Origin: an uncultured Acidobacteriota bacterium
Lineage (GTDB): Bacteria > Acidobacteriota > Vicinamibacteria > Fen-336
Length of the DNA: 64,000 bases
Direction: 5' to 3'
Assembly: GCA_902826455.1 (NCBI GenBank)
Contig: CADEEV010000010.1
Coordinates: forward strand, 1-64,000
Positions 50,835 to 61,063 of the stretch are shown here, one piece after another. The translations under genes and the position numbers were made by a program. A model generated the notes under the pieces. The model did not search any database. It was not told the DNA's origin and saw only the letters and a list, made by a program, of their open reading frames with translations. Numbering within the stretch: position 1 is the first letter of the stretch; every line of letters begins with the position of its first letter.

Positions 50835-51964
50835 GGCCCGCACCCGGACCCGCCGTCGCTGTCGTCCTGGCCGCCCTGCTGGCCGGCTGTCACGGCAGCT
50901 CCAAGAAGGCGAGCGGCCCGACGGCCGTACCGGTGTCCGTGGCCAAGGCCGTCATCCGCGACGTGCCCGAGAACCTCGAGGCCGTGGCCACCGTGGAGCC
51001 GACCGAGACCGTGTCGGTCACCGCCGAGGCCGAGGGCCGCCTCGTGAACGTGGCCTTCACCGAGGGGCAGAACGTACGGGCCGGAGACCTGCTGTTCGAG
51101 ATCGACCCGCGGCCCTATCAGGCCGCCCTGGCCGAGGCCGAGGGCATGCTCGCGCGGGACCAGGCCACGGCCGAGAACGCGTCGCTCCAGGAACAGCGCG
51201 CGAACCAGCTCGCCTCCGAAGGGCTCCTCTCCCGGCAGGAGCACGACCAGACCCTCGCGACCGCCGCGTCGACGCGCGCCTCGGCCCAGGCCAACGCGGC
51301 GGCGGTCGAGACCGCCCGGCTGAACCTCGCGTACACGCGGATCAAGGCGCCGATCGCCGGCCGCACCGGCGCGGTCCTCGTCCACATCGGCAACGTCGTG
51401 AAGACCGGCGGCGACCAGCCCCTGGTCGTCATCAACCGCATGGACCCGATCTTCGTCAGCTTCGCCGTGCCCGAGCAGCGGCTCGCGGCGATCCGCGCGG
51501 CCCAGGGTGGACACGGGCTGCAGGTGCGTGCGGTCCTCTCCGGCGATGGCGAGCCGGTCGAGGGCGGGCGCCTGACCTTCATCGACAACCAGGTGGACCG
51601 CGCCACGGGGACGTTGCGCCTCAAGGCGACGTTCGACAACCCGAAGGGGCGACTGTGGCCGGGTCAGTTCGTGACCGTCCGGCTGACCCTGGGCACCCAG
51701 CAGGGCGCCGTCGTCGTTCCGGGCACGGCGGTCCAGCCGGGCCAGAAGGGCAGCTACCTGTTCGTCGTGAAGTCGGACCAGACCGTGGAGCAGCGTCCGG
51801 TGCAGACCCGGATGGCGGATCGCAACGAGCTGATCGTGGAGCAGGGCGTCGAGGCCGGCGAGACAGTCGTCACCGACGGCCAGCTGAACCTGGTGAACGG
51901 CACGCGCATCCAGGTCAAGGAGGGCGCGGGTGGCGCGCCTGGCGCCGCCGGAGGTGGCCATTGA
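50831..51964 (+). CDS. RND efflux periplasmic adaptor 2, lipoprotein
   Basis: The 377-residue protein has a lipoprotein signal ending in lipobox LLAGC, so it is lipid-anchored like AcrA, unlike the transmembrane-anchored adaptor 1. Barrel-sandwich halves ([54 protein letters not shown]), a hairpin (about 100-165) and a beta-barrel follow. Its stop is overlapped by the pump's TTG start. Probably periplasmic link of a tripartite pump; the channel is not encoded nearby. Confidence 0.93.
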   Translation: MRPAPGPAVAVVLAALLAGCHGSSKKASGPTAVPVSVAKAVIRDVPENLEAVATVEPTETVSVTAEAEGRLVNVAFTEGQNVRAGDLLFEIDPRPYQAALAEAEGMLARDQATAENASLQEQRANQLASEGLLSRQEHDQTLATAASTRASAQANAAAVETARLNLAYTRIKAPIAGRTGAVLVHIGNVVKTGGDQPLVVINRMDPIFVSFAVPEQRLAAIRAAQGGHGLQVRAVLSGDGEPVEGGRLTFIDNQVDRATGTLRLKATFDNPKGRLWPGQFVTVRLTLGTQQGAVVVPGTAVQPGQKGSYLFVVKSDQTVEQRPVQTRMADRNELIVEQGVEAGETVVTDGQLNLVNGTRIQVKEGAGGAPGAAGGGH

Positions 51965-54900
51965 ACATCGCAGAGCTGTTCATCCGGAGGCCCGTCGCCA
52001 CGACCCTCGTGATGGCGGCGATCCTGGTCTTCGGCATCTACGCCTACGGCCAGCTTCCGGTGAACGACCTGCCCAACGTGGACTACCCGACGATCTCGGT
52101 GAGCGCGAGCCTGTCGGGCGCGAGCCCCGAGACCATGGCCTCGTCGGTCGCGACGCCCCTCGAGAAGCAGTTCTCGACGATCGCCGGCCTCGACAGCATG
52201 ACGTCCACGAATACCCTCGGCAACAGCCAGATCACCCTGCAGTTCAACCTGTCGCGGGACATCGACGGCGCCGCCCAGGACGTGCAGTCGGCCATCGCCA
52301 AGTCCGCGCGCCAGCTGCCTCCGGAGATGCTGACGCCGCCGTCGTACCAGAAGGTGAACCCGGCCGACCAGTCGGTGCTGCTGCTGGTCCTGACCTCCGA
52401 GAACCTTCCCCTCGCGACCGTCGACGAGTACGCCGAGACGATGCTCGCCCAGCGCATCTCGACCGTGAGCGGCGTCGCCCAGGTCAACGTGTTCGGCTCC
52501 GCGAAGTACGCCGTGCGCCTGCAGGTCGACCCGCGCGCCCTCGCCGCGCGCTCCCTCGGCATCGACGAGGTCCAGTCGGCCATCGAGGCCGGGAACACGA
52601 ACCAGCCGACGGGCGCGCTCTACGGGCGAGACCGGGCCGTGACGGTGCAGTCCAACGGCCAGCTCTTCCGCGCGGCCGACTACGACGCCTTGATCGTGGC
52701 CTACAAGAACGGCGCGCCGGTCCGCTTCGGCGACGTGGGCAAGGCCATGGACGGGGTCGAGAACGACAAGGCGGCGACGTGGTTCGGCGACAAGCGCGCG
52801 ATCGTCCTCGGCATCCAGCGCCAGCCGGGTACCAACACCGTCGAGGTGGTGGACGGCGTGAAGGCGCTCCTGCCCGCGTTCCGCGCCCAGCTCCCCGCCG
52901 CCGTCAAGCTCGAGGTGCTGTTCGATCGGTCCCAGTCGATCCGCGACTCCGTCCACGACGTGAAGTTCACCCTGGTGCTCACGATCGGCCTCGTGATCAT
53001 GGTGATCTTCCTGTTCCTGCGGAACGTGTCGGCCACGCTGATCCCCAGCCTCGCGCTGCCCATGTCGATCGTGGGCACGTTCGCGGTCATGGCCTTGCTG
53101 GGCTACAGCCTCAACAACCTCTCGCTGATGGCGCTCACGCTCTCGGTCGGCTTCGTCGTCGACGACGCGATCGTCATGCTCGAGAACATCGTGCGCCACA
53201 TGGAGAAGGGGGAGAGCCCTCTCGACGCGGCGCTCAAGGGCTCGCGAGAGATCGGCTTCACGATCCTCTCGATGACGATCTCGCTCGTCGTCGTGTTCGT
53301 CCCGATCCTCTTCATGAGCGGCCTGCTGGGTCGCCTGCTCCACGAGTTCGCGGTGACGATCGCGGTGGCGATCCTGGTCTCCGGCTTCGTCTCCCTGACG
53401 CTCACGCCGATGCTGTGCAGCCGTTTCCTGAAGCCGCCCAGGGAGGAGAAGCACGGCAAGTGGTTCCAGGCCTCGGAGCGCGTCTTCGAGCGTTCCCTGG
53501 CGCTGTACGAGAAGTCGCTGCAACTCGTGCTGCGCCACGAGAAGGTGACGCTGGCCGCCTCGGGCGTGCTGCTGGTCGTGACCGTGTGGATGTTCGCGGC
53601 GATGCCGACGGGCTTCCTGCCCAGCGACGACACGGGACAGTTCTCGGCCTCGACCGAGTCGGCCCAGGGCACGTCCTTCGAGTCCATGAGCCGGCACCAG
53701 CAGGAGCTCGCGAGGATCGTGGCGGCCGATCCCAACGTGGACGCGTTCATGTCGAGCGTCGGCTCGGGGGGCGGCAACTCGTCGGCCAACCAGGGGCGCT
53801 TCGTCGTGCGCCTCAAGGCCCGCGGCGACCGGGATCTCTCCGCCGACCAGGTGATCGCGTCGCTGCGGCCGAAGCTCGCCCAGGTTCCCGGCATCCGCGC
53901 CTTCCTACAGAACCCGCCGCCGATCCGCATCGGCGGCAACAACACGAAGAGCCTGTACCAGTTCGCGCTGCAAGGACCCGACACCGACGAGCTCTACCGT
54001 CTCGCGCCGCAGCTCGAAGCGAAGCTGCGCGCGCTGCCGGGCCTGCTCGACGTGACGAGCGACCTCCAGCTCAACAACCCGGAGCTCAACGTGAACATCG
54101 ACCGCGACCGGGCGCTGGCCCTGGGGGTGAGCCCGCAGCAGATCCAGGAAGCGCTCTACGGCGCCTTCGGCACGCGGCAGGTCTCGACGATCTACACCTC
54201 CAACAACGAGTACCGCGTGATCCTCGAGGCGCGGCCCGAGGACCAGCGCGACGCGAGGGCGCTGTCGCGCCTCTACGTCCGCTCGACCAGCGGGAGCCTC
54301 GTGCCTCTCGAGGCCGTGGCGAAGCTGGACCAGGGCGTGGGCCCGACCTCGGTCAACCACCTCGGCCAGCTGCCGGCCGTGACGATCTCCTTCAACCTGA
54401 AGGACGGCGTCGCGCTCTCGGAGGCCGTGGACGCGGTGCGGCGCGAAGCCGCGGCGCTGCTGCCGGCCACGATCACCACCAGTTTCCAGGGCACGGCCCA
54501 GGCGTTCCAGGCCTCGTCGAAGGGCCTCGGCGGCCTGCTCATCCTCGCGATCCTGGTCATCTACATCGTGCTGGGGATCCTCTACGAGAGCTTCATCCAC
54601 CCGCTCACGATCCTGTCGGGCCTGCCGGCCGCCGGCATCGGCGCGCTCCTCACGCTGATGGCCTTCGGCAAGCCCCTCGACATCTACGGCTTCGTCGGCG
54701 TAATCATGCTGGTCGGCATCGTGAAGAAGAACGCGATCATGATGATCGACTTCGCCCTGGAGGCGCAGCGCAAGGAAGGCAAGAGCCCGGCCGAGGCGAT
54801 CTACGAAGGCTGCGTGGTGCGCTTCCGGCCGATCATGATGACGACGCTAGCGGCGCTCATGGGCACCCTGCCGATCGCGATCGGGCTGGGCGCCGGCGCC

Positions 54901-55065
54901 GAAGCGCGGCGCTCCCTGGGCCTCGCGGTCGTGGGCGGGCTGCTGTTCTCGCAACTGCTCACGCTCTACATCACGCCCGTGATCTACACGGCCCTCGAGG
55001 ATGCCCGGGCCTGGTTCGGCAAGGGCCGGGGCGGCAAGCCCGAGGCGGCGGCCCAGGCCGCCTAG
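51961..55065 (+). CDS. RND multidrug efflux transporter 2 (HAE1/MdtB-like)
   Basis: The 1034-residue inner-membrane pump starts at TTG 51961: [24 protein letters not shown]. Twelve helices and two periplasmic loops are predicted; the helix-4 proton-relay pair is in [18 protein letters not shown] and the helix-10 counterpart in [13 protein letters not shown]. It resembles MdtB/MdtC-like pumps ([28 protein letters not shown]). It is co-translated with marR 2 and adaptor 2. The stop shares CTAG with the convergent msrA gene. Confidence 0.95.
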   Translation: MNIAELFIRRPVATTLVMAAILVFGIYAYGQLPVNDLPNVDYPTISVSASLSGASPETMASSVATPLEKQFSTIAGLDSMTSTNTLGNSQITLQFNLSRDIDGAAQDVQSAIAKSARQLPPEMLTPPSYQKVNPADQSVLLLVLTSENLPLATVDEYAETMLAQRISTVSGVAQVNVFGSAKYAVRLQVDPRALAARSLGIDEVQSAIEAGNTNQPTGALYGRDRAVTVQSNGQLFRAADYDALIVAYKNGAPVRFGDVGKAMDGVENDKAATWFGDKRAIVLGIQRQPGTNTVEVVDGVKALLPAFRAQLPAAVKLEVLFDRSQSIRDSVHDVKFTLVLTIGLVIMVIFLFLRNVSATLIPSLALPMSIVGTFAVMALLGYSLNNLSLMALTLSVGFVVDDAIVMLENIVRHMEKGESPLDAALKGSREIGFTILSMTISLVVVFVPILFMSGLLGRLLHEFAVTIAVAILVSGFVSLTLTPMLCSRFLKPPREEKHGKWFQASERVFERSLALYEKSLQLVLRHEKVTLAASGVLLVVTVWMFAAMPTGFLPSDDTGQFSASTESAQGTSFESMSRHQQELARIVAADPNVDAFMSSVGSGGGNSSANQGRFVVRLKARGDRDLSADQVIASLRPKLAQVPGIRAFLQNPPPIRIGGNNTKSLYQFALQGPDTDELYRLAPQLEAKLRALPGLLDVTSDLQLNNPELNVNIDRDRALALGVSPQQIQEALYGAFGTRQVSTIYTSNNEYRVILEARPEDQRDARALSRLYVRSTSGSLVPLEAVAKLDQGVGPTSVNHLGQLPAVTISFNLKDGVALSEAVDAVRREAAALLPATITTSFQGTAQAFQASSKGLGGLLILAILVIYIVLGILYESFIHPLTILSGLPAAGIGALLTLMAFGKPLDIYGFVGVIMLVGIVKKNAIMMIDFALEAQRKEGKSPAEAIYEGCVVRFRPIMMTTLAALMGTLPIAIGLGAGAEARRSLGLAVVGGLLFSQLLTLYITPVIYTALEDARAWFGKGRGGKPEAAAQAA

Positions 55066-55769
55066 GGAGTCGCTCCCACCAGCACCGGCTTCGGCCGGTA
55101 CGCTCCCGGAAACGCCTGCTTCAGGGCGCGGACCTTGGGCAGGTCGTTGAAGACGATGTAGGGATACGTCGGGTTCCGCTCGAGGAAGTCCTGGTGATAG
55201 CCCTCGGCCGGGTAGAACGGCCGCCCGGGCTCCACGGTCGTGACGATCGCCGCGTCGAAGAGCCGCGCCTGGCCGAGCTGGGCGATGTACGCCCGCGCCA
55301 CGCGCGCCTGCGCGTCGCTCGTCGGGAAGAGCGCCGAGCGGTACTGCGTGCCGTGGTCCGGGCCCTGGCGTTCGAGTTGGGTCGGGTCGTGGACGACCGA
55401 GAAGAGGATCTGCAGGAGCTGGCCGTAGCTCACGACCCTCGGGTCGAACGTCACCTGCACGGCTTCCGCGTGGCCGGTGCTTCCGCCGCTGACCGTCTCG
55501 TACTCCGCCGTGGCCTGGACGCCGCCGGCGTAGCCCGAGACCGCCCTCGTCACTCCCTGGACGTGCTGGTAGACGCCCTGCACGCCCCAGAAACAGCCGC
55601 CCGCCATGACCGCCACCTCGGAGGTGCGGCCTTCGGCCGCCTCGTCGGCGAGCGGCGGGGGCACGACGAACGCCGTCTCGCGGCCCGTGGCGCCGGTGAG
55701 CACCGCAGAGGCGAGCGCGGCGGCGCTCACGACCCCGAACGCCACCGTCACGCTCGCAATCCTGGACAT
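55062..55769 (-). CDS. msrA: Exported peptide-methionine (S)-S-oxide reductase
   Basis: The 235-residue protein has a signal peptide (about 1-24), a linker, then MsrA (about 50-220) with catalytic [20 protein letters not shown] and [18 protein letters not shown]. It reduces the S epimer of methionine sulfoxide in oxidised proteins, here likely in the periplasm. A resolving Cys seems absent from the C-terminus, so regeneration needs another reductant. It is the convergent neighbour of RND operon 2. The N-terminal part is not shared with cytoplasmic MsrA. Confidence 0.93.
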   Translation of the reverse strand: MSRIASVTVAFGVVSAAALASAVLTGATGRETAFVVPPPLADEAAEGRTSEVAVMAGGCFWGVQGVYQHVQGVTRAVSGYAGGVQATAEYETVSGGSTGHAEAVQVTFDPRVVSYGQLLQILFSVVHDPTQLERQGPDHGTQYRSALFPTSDAQARVARAYIAQLGQARLFDAAIVTTVEPGRPFYPAEGYHQDFLERNPTYPYIVFNDLPKVRALKQAFPGAYRPKPVLVGATP

Positions 55770-55848
55770 GATGTCGCTCCGCTATGGACAACGCCCGCCG
55801 CCTCACGGCATTCCCGACCCGAGCCCGCCGCGGTACAGTGTCGGGATC

Positions 55849-56427
55849 GTGGCGACCCCCGACGCGGCCGAGATCCGGGCCTTCAAGACCGTCAAGGCGT
55901 GGGAGGCGTTCCTGTCGAAGCCGGGCACTTTGTCGAAGGGCGTCTGGCTCCGCATCTACAAGAAGGGCTCCGGGGTGCCCTCCATCACCTACGCGGAGGC
56001 CCTCGACGGCGCCCTGTGCCACGGCTGGATCGACAGCCTGAAGCGGTCCTTCGACGCGAGCTCCTGGATCCAGCGCTTCAGCCCCCGGAAGCCCCGGAGC
56101 CTGTGGTCGAAGATCAACACCGGACATGTCGAGCGCCTGACCCAGGCCGGCCGCATGAAGGCCGGCGGGCTCCGCGAGGTGGAGGCCGCCAGGAGCGACG
56201 GCCGCTGGCAGAAGGCCTACGTCGGCTCCAAGGAGACGGAGATCCCGCAGGATTTCCTGGCCGCCGTCGCGAAGCACAAGACGGCCAAGGCGTTCTTCGG
56301 CACGCTGAACCGCGCCAACATCTACGCGATCGCGTGGCGTCTGCAGACGGCCAAGAAGCCGGAGACCCGGCAGAAGCGCTTCGACGTGCTCCTCGAGATG
56401 CTGAAGGCGGGCCGCAAGATCCACTGA
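55849..56427 (+). CDS. YdeI/OmpD-associated-type protein
   Basis: The 192-residue protein reads RAFKTVKAWEAFLSKPGTLSKGVWLRIYKKGSG, ITYAEALDGALCHGWIDSLKRSFD, IQRFSPRKPRSLWSKINTGHVERL and a C-terminal YAIAWRLQTAKKPETRQKRFDVLLEML. This is the YdeI/OmpD-associated family, linked to envelope or peptide-resistance phenotypes in some species. GTG 55849 is used because the family N-terminus begins a few residues later. Divergent from msrA; a mini zinc-binding gene follows 11 bases downstream. Molecular role unknown. Confidence 0.82.
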   Translation: MATPDAAEIRAFKTVKAWEAFLSKPGTLSKGVWLRIYKKGSGVPSITYAEALDGALCHGWIDSLKRSFDASSWIQRFSPRKPRSLWSKINTGHVERLTQAGRMKAGGLREVEAARSDGRWQKAYVGSKETEIPQDFLAAVAKHKTAKAFFGTLNRANIYAIAWRLQTAKKPETRQKRFDVLLEMLKAGRKIH

Positions 56428-56438
56428 GGGAAGAGCCC

Positions 56439-56573
56439 ATGGCCCAGCGCGCCGTCGACAACGCGATCACGCCCCGCTGTCCCGCCTGTCACCTGCTCGT
56501 GACCTTCCAGGGCGAAGGCCTCATCCTCGACCGCCGCACTCGGTCCCAGCCGGAGCGGCCGCCCGCCCACTAG
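56439..56573 (+). CDS. Mini CPxC protein, paralogue of the small zinc-ribbon gene at 29.5 kb
   Basis: The 44-residue protein reads MAQRAVDNAITPRCPACHLL, then FQGEGLILDRR. It has a single CPACH pair. The PRCPxCH block and G-x-G-x-x-x-D-R-R ending match the 70-residue zinc-ribbon protein at 29521-29733, which carries a second CPAC in between. ATG 56439 has GGAAGAG just upstream, and it lies 11 bases after the YdeI-like gene. With only three or four ligands it may bind metal as a homodimer. Function unknown. Confidence 0.55.
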   Translation: MAQRAVDNAITPRCPACHLLVTFQGEGLILDRRTRSQPERPPAH

Positions 56574-56605
56574 CGGCGGCGGCCCGCTTCGGGGTCGTTT
56601 TCCGC

Positions 56606-56634
56606 TTGACACATACTGTATCGTTTTGACTCTC
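56606..56634 (+). promoter_or_regulatory. Candidate promoter region of the envelope operon
   Basis: This AT-rich pocket has consensus TTGACA (56606-56611), a small palindrome ATAC-T-GTAT (56613-56621), and a second TTGAC at 56626-56630. No good -10 sits at 16-18 bases, so an activated promoter or alternative sigma factor is possible. It is the only obvious control region before the four-gene run at 56723-61528. Confidence 0.4.
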
Positions 56635-56722
56635 TAGCTGTCAGCCTTGGTCCGGATCCCGTTCCTGCGCATTCGCACGTGCTCGAGGAATGCGCGGAGC
56701 GTTGCGGCTGCAGGAGGGTGTC

Positions 56723-57925
56723 ATGCGAGTGCCGTCGCGCCGGCCTGTCGTGCCGCTCGTCGCTCTCTTCGCCGTCGTCGCCGCGGGCTGTGCGTATCGC
56801 AGGACCTGCATCCGGCCCGAAGACCCGACGGCGCCGTCTCGAGAAGCGGTCTACGTCAAGTTCCTCGGTGTCGGCGGATTCCTCATCCGGCTCGGCGACG
56901 ATGCGATCCTGACGGCGCCGCTCTACACGAACCCGACGATCGGCGAGATCGCGCTCCAGAAGGTCCACCCCGACCATCGGCTGATCGAAGCGCTCCTGCC
57001 GCCCGTCGACGACGTCGAGGCGATCCTCTCCGGGCATTCCCACTTCGACCACCTGATGGACGTGCCGTACGTCGCGGTTCACCGGGCGCAGCGGGCGGTG
57101 ATCTACGGCAACGACGAGATGCCCAAGCTGCTCGGGTCCCTGGCCACGCCGAAGGGCCCGCTCGAGAACCGGCTAGTGAGCCTCGAGACGCTCGCCAGGG
57201 ACAAGGTCGAGTCCCTGCGCTGTCTGGCCGACTGCACGAACGTCCAGGCCTACACGCAGGTCGGCAACGTGCGGATCTGGCCGATCGTTTCCGAGCACTC
57301 GCCCCAGTTCAAGGTCTCGATCCCATTCGTCGGACGCCTGCCGGACGTGCACCTCTGGCGGGGCACGCTGATGGAGCCGCCCGGCAGGCTGCCCGACAGC
57401 GTGAGCGGCTGGGTGGAGGGCACGGCGCTCGCCTATCTGATCGACTTCATGGACGGCGATCGCGTCGCCTTCCGCGTGTACTACCAGGACTCGGGCACGC
57501 GCGACCCCTACGGATTTCCCCCGAAGTGCCTGCTGAAGCAGAAGGCGGTCGATCTCGCGCTCCTCTGTGCCGGCGGGACCGACTTCGAGGAGTCCCACCC
57601 CGGCGCGATCGTCGAGGAGCTGAAGCCGCGACACGTCATCGCGGGGCACTGGGAGAGCTTCCTCAATCCCCGCACGCTTCCTCTTCCCAACCCGCGATGG
57701 TCCCCGAAAGACGGCCAGTGCAAGCGCTTCGACGAGGCCGAGGAACGCATCGAGGGCATTCCGTTCACCAAGCCCCGCAACTTCGCCAAGCGACTTCGCA
57801 AGGCGCTCCCACCCGGAGGCGCGTACTCGATGCCCTGCCCCGATGCCTGGACCCAATTTGCGAAGGACGGCGACCACTGGTCGCTCCAGAGCTGGAGTGA
57901 AGAGTGGACACCGGGCAAGAAATGA
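56723..57925 (+). CDS. Metallo-beta-lactamase-fold lipoprotein
   Basis: The 400-residue protein starts at ATG 56723 behind GGAGG. A lipoprotein signal ends in lipobox AAGC (about residue 23). Residues about 40-320 have the MBL fold: FLGVGGFLIRLGDDAILTAP, metal motif SGHSHFDHLMDVPY, WPIVSEHSPQ, LLCAGGTDF and VIAGHWESF. A C-terminal Pro/Trp-rich tail (about 330-400) is unusual. Closest in style are lipid- or phosphoester-cleaving MBL enzymes (NAPE-PLD-like), not antibiotic lactamases. Its stop overlaps the next gene (ATGA). First gene of the envelope operon. Confidence 0.82.
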   Translation: MRVPSRRPVVPLVALFAVVAAGCAYRRTCIRPEDPTAPSREAVYVKFLGVGGFLIRLGDDAILTAPLYTNPTIGEIALQKVHPDHRLIEALLPPVDDVEAILSGHSHFDHLMDVPYVAVHRAQRAVIYGNDEMPKLLGSLATPKGPLENRLVSLETLARDKVESLRCLADCTNVQAYTQVGNVRIWPIVSEHSPQFKVSIPFVGRLPDVHLWRGTLMEPPGRLPDSVSGWVEGTALAYLIDFMDGDRVAFRVYYQDSGTRDPYGFPPKCLLKQKAVDLALLCAGGTDFEESHPGAIVEELKPRHVIAGHWESFLNPRTLPLPNPRWSPKDGQCKRFDEAEERIEGIPFTKPRNFAKRLRKALPPGGAYSMPCPDAWTQFAKDGDHWSLQSWSEEWTPGKK

Positions 57926-59400
57926 CACGCGATCCTCGGCCCATCGCTCGACTCGCGTGGCTCGCGCTCGTCTCCTGCCTCACGATGGCAGGCACCGCCC
58001 ACGCCTTCGAGTTCGACGAGCACTGCCAGGTCTCCAACGACGCCCTGCGCATCGCCACGTCGTACGCGGAGCGGACTTCGTCCAAGTCTCAGTATCCCCT
58101 GACTGCGGAAGAGATCGCGGGCCTCCGGGGCCGCACGCTGGGTTGCGGGCGAGAGGGCCCCACGAGCTACGGCGAGTGGGTCGCGCTCGTCGACAACGCC
58201 ACGTCGCCCTCGGACTTCTACGCCGGTCCTCGCGAGAGCCTCTCGAGCGACCCCGTGCTCAAGGGCCTGATCAACGACAAAGCCCTCCGCCAGCTGCGGC
58301 GCAACTTCGTCATGGGTCTGTTCGCCGCCCACCTCAACGTCGACCACTTCCAGGACCGCGGCCTGTTCGCGTTCGTCTCCTGGCATCGGGAGGCGGTGGC
58401 GCTGGCGGCTGGCGGCAACCTCTGGTCCGCCCTGCTCGTGAACGCCTTCGGCGACCACCTGCTCCAGGACAGCTTCGCGCCGGGACACCTGAGGACGCCG
58501 CGGCGCGAGCTCCACGACGCCGCGGCCGTGGCCATGCACGACTACTACAACCGGTATGGCGCCGAGTACCAGATCACGGCGCCGCAGGAGCTCGCCGAGC
58601 TGGTATCGGTCGAAGAAAGGCGCGCTGCTCCAGACCTGTTCGCTGGCGTGAACGGCTCGCTCGCCGAGTACCTGCGCGCGCACTCACGGATCCTGATGAA
58701 GGGCGACGGACGGCTCCACGAGAGTTGCGATCAGCAGATCGTGATGGCACTGACGGTGGCCCGATCGATCGCCGACATCCTCGAGTCCTATCAGGGGCGC
58801 GTCAGCGTCAATTCCTTCTCGACGTTCACCTGGAAGGGATACCACCGAGAGCCGTCGAAGACCGGCACGCTCTTCACTCCGCGCGCGGGAACGAGGTTTG
58901 GCGAGTTCGAGTCCCGTGCGGCCCCTGGACCCTTGCGCCTCAACCCGGCGTTCGCGCTGAACCTCGGCGCCGAGTCCTTCTTCGGCGCCCCGATCGGTTC
59001 CCGGTGGAACGTCGGTCCCGAGATCATGATTGGCGGATCTCCGGGCCGGGCCTGGGTCGACGACGTGTTGACGCCTCCCCAGTTCGGCCTGCTCGCCGGC
59101 TACACGTACTCCCACGCGCAGGACCTGACGAGCCACGCGGCGACGATGCGGGTCGTGGTGCCGATGACGCGTCTGGACCTCCAAGTAAGCGCCATCGGCA
59201 AGCACACCTGGTACCGCAGCGATGAGGCCAACCAGGCGAAGTGGGGATTCGGTGGCCGATTCGAGATGGGCTTCGGCATGGTCTTCGTCGGTGTCGGCGT
59301 CGAGCGGCAATACCTGTTCGTCGGCGGCCGTCTTCGGCCACGGACGGCGACCACCGTGAACCTCAGCCTGGTCGGGCGGGGGACTTGGTTGGGCTTCTGA
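57922..59400 (+). CDS. Zinc-phospholipase C-like domain with probable C-terminal beta-barrel
   Basis: The 492-residue protein has a signal peptide (about 1-27, AHA). An all-helical domain (about 30-290) carries metal-binding patterns reminiscent of zinc-dependent phospholipase C: VDHFQD, HREAV and FGDHLLQDSFAPGHLRTP (HxxxQDxxxxGH), then AMHDYYNRYG. Residues about 320-492 switch to amphipathic strands and end in WLGF, a terminal Phe as in outer-membrane barrel proteins. Suggests a surface phospholipase anchored by a small barrel. The ATG overlaps the MBL lipoprotein stop. Enzymatic role is inferred from motif; the barrel is inferred from strand pattern. Confidence 0.65.
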   Translation: MTRDPRPIARLAWLALVSCLTMAGTAHAFEFDEHCQVSNDALRIATSYAERTSSKSQYPLTAEEIAGLRGRTLGCGREGPTSYGEWVALVDNATSPSDFYAGPRESLSSDPVLKGLINDKALRQLRRNFVMGLFAAHLNVDHFQDRGLFAFVSWHREAVALAAGGNLWSALLVNAFGDHLLQDSFAPGHLRTPRRELHDAAAVAMHDYYNRYGAEYQITAPQELAELVSVEERRAAPDLFAGVNGSLAEYLRAHSRILMKGDGRLHESCDQQIVMALTVARSIADILESYQGRVSVNSFSTFTWKGYHREPSKTGTLFTPRAGTRFGEFESRAAPGPLRLNPAFALNLGAESFFGAPIGSRWNVGPEIMIGGSPGRAWVDDVLTPPQFGLLAGYTYSHAQDLTSHAATMRVVVPMTRLDLQVSAIGKHTWYRSDEANQAKWGFGGRFEMGFGMVFVGVGVERQYLFVGGRLRPRTATTVNLSLVGRGTWLGF

Positions 59401-59410
59401 GGAGGTAGAG

Positions 59411-61039
59411 ATGACTGGAGCACTGTTCTTCGCTGCGATGGTCCTCGCCCAGGCGCAGATGCCGGCCAAGTCCCTGGAGGCCGAGGGCACTCCGTGTGAG
59501 ACGCTCCAGAAGCAGATCGACGACAAGGTGCGCTGGTGCGGGTCGGACAAGGTTCCCTTGGCCGAGATCGCGAGACGGTTTGCCCCCATCCTCTGGTTCT
59601 CGCCGAACGAGCCGTTGCTCGCAGCGAATCCCAGAGCGATCGAGGCCGCCTGGAAGGACGCCGCCAGTCCCGGCAAGCGATCCTGCAGTCTAGAGAACAT
59701 CCCTGGCACCGGCACGATCAGCATCCCGCATCGGCTGCCTGGTGATGATGGACGCGCGGACGGGAAGGACCCCGCCGTCTACTACCAGCTCGTCGAGTTC
59801 GATCGTGGCCCGCAGCCGTTCGCCGGGAACGCCGCCGACGAGCTCGTCGACCTCACGGCAGTGCGACAGCTTCACCTGCGCTTCTTCTTCTACTACCTCT
59901 GCGACATCGGAACCAATGCCCACGCGGACGATCTCGAGGCGACTCAGTTCACCTTGGATGTCGTCGACGAGGGCAAGGACTGCCGGCGCCTGGAGGTGAA
60001 CAAGATCACCGGATTCGCCCATGGACTCGAGTGGGTCTACAACACTCTCGAGGTCGAAGGTCGGGCGCGCCGCAAGGATCCCAACAAAGCCCGCCTCCTC
60101 AAGGCAAGTGATCTCCTCTTGCCGGCGACGGTTCTCGTGGAGGAAGGCAAGCACGCGAGCAGCCCCGACCGCAACGGCGATGGCGCGTTCACGCCGGGGT
60201 ACGACGTGAACAAGAACGTCGCCGAAGCCTGGGGCGTGCGCGACAACTTCGGCTCAGGACTTGTCGTGACGCGATATCACGCGGAAGACACGAAGGATCG
60301 GGTCGCCAAGCATCGGATCTTTCCCGCCGGAATCAGCCAGGACGATCCCTTGCACGACTACTACACCCAGTGCTCGTCGCCGAAAGAGTCTTGGGATGCC
60401 GGGGAGCCGACCTACGACCTCCTCTCGGCCCGCCTGAGCAAGGCGAAGGAGAAGGCGCATGGACTCGGCGACGGCGACTTCGGGGACGACCCGAATCGTC
60501 ATAGCTGGGCCCGGGAGAAGTTCAGCATGATGGTGCATCGCGCCTCGATCACGGCGCGCTGGGACCAGCCCGAGAAGTTCGCCGTCGGCGATCGTCACCG
60601 GGGCGTGCGCGCCCGCTGGCCGAACCAACTGACCCTGACGTTGCCCGGCTTCCACCCGGGTCCCATACCCGTGTGGCTTGCGGCCAGAGGCACCTTCAAC
60701 ATCGATCGCACGCTGGACAGGCCGAACCGGTTCCAACAGGTCGACGTGCTCCTCATGCCATCGGCAGCGCGTTGGTTCGACCCTTACGTTTCCCTGTGGG
60801 GCTACACGAACGGCGAGAACGCGCAGATGCTCCCCGAGATCGGCTACCGCATCCGGCTCGTCTCCAAGGAGCCCCCGTTCCGCTTCCCACGGCCGCTGGC
60901 CCGCGTGGTTCCCCTGTTGGGTCTGCGGGTCGGACTTCGCTTGCCGCCCCTGCAGCGCATCCTCGGCATCGACAAGCCGAGCCAGGATGGTGCGCGTGCC
61001 GTGAGGCTCGTCGTGGAGTTCGGAGGCGGCGCCTTCTAG
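59411..61039 (+). CDS. Exported VPS62-like protein with EF-hand-type Ca loop
   Basis: The 542-residue protein has a signal peptide (about 1-16) and strong GGAGG site. RFAPILWFSPNEP, YYQLVEFDRG, LRFFFYYLCDIG, HADDLEATQFTLDV and VEEGKHASSP resemble the VPS62/DUF946 fold, in which the 'HxGDWE' block and 'SHgsY' loops face each other. DRNGDGAFTPGYDVN is an EF-hand/dockerin-like Ca loop. The end, VRLVVEFGGGAF, has a terminal Phe like an outer-membrane protein. It lies 10 bases after the phospholipase-like gene. I regard the family assignment as tentative. Confidence 0.5.
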   Translation: MTGALFFAAMVLAQAQMPAKSLEAEGTPCETLQKQIDDKVRWCGSDKVPLAEIARRFAPILWFSPNEPLLAANPRAIEAAWKDAASPGKRSCSLENIPGTGTISIPHRLPGDDGRADGKDPAVYYQLVEFDRGPQPFAGNAADELVDLTAVRQLHLRFFFYYLCDIGTNAHADDLEATQFTLDVVDEGKDCRRLEVNKITGFAHGLEWVYNTLEVEGRARRKDPNKARLLKASDLLLPATVLVEEGKHASSPDRNGDGAFTPGYDVNKNVAEAWGVRDNFGSGLVVTRYHAEDTKDRVAKHRIFPAGISQDDPLHDYYTQCSSPKESWDAGEPTYDLLSARLSKAKEKAHGLGDGDFGDDPNRHSWAREKFSMMVHRASITARWDQPEKFAVGDRHRGVRARWPNQLTLTLPGFHPGPIPVWLAARGTFNIDRTLDRPNRFQQVDVLLMPSAARWFDPYVSLWGYTNGENAQMLPEIGYRIRLVSKEPPFRFPRPLARVVPLLGLRVGLRLPPLQRILGIDKPSQDGARAVRLVVEFGGGAF

Positions 61040-61063
61040 GGGCAGAACCCAGAGGCTCGAAGA

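Noticed and set aside
56723-57925. Antibiotic-resistance beta-lactamase
   Set aside because: The MBL fold is shared by many hydrolases; the lipobox, C-terminal tail and operon do not fit a beta-lactamase.
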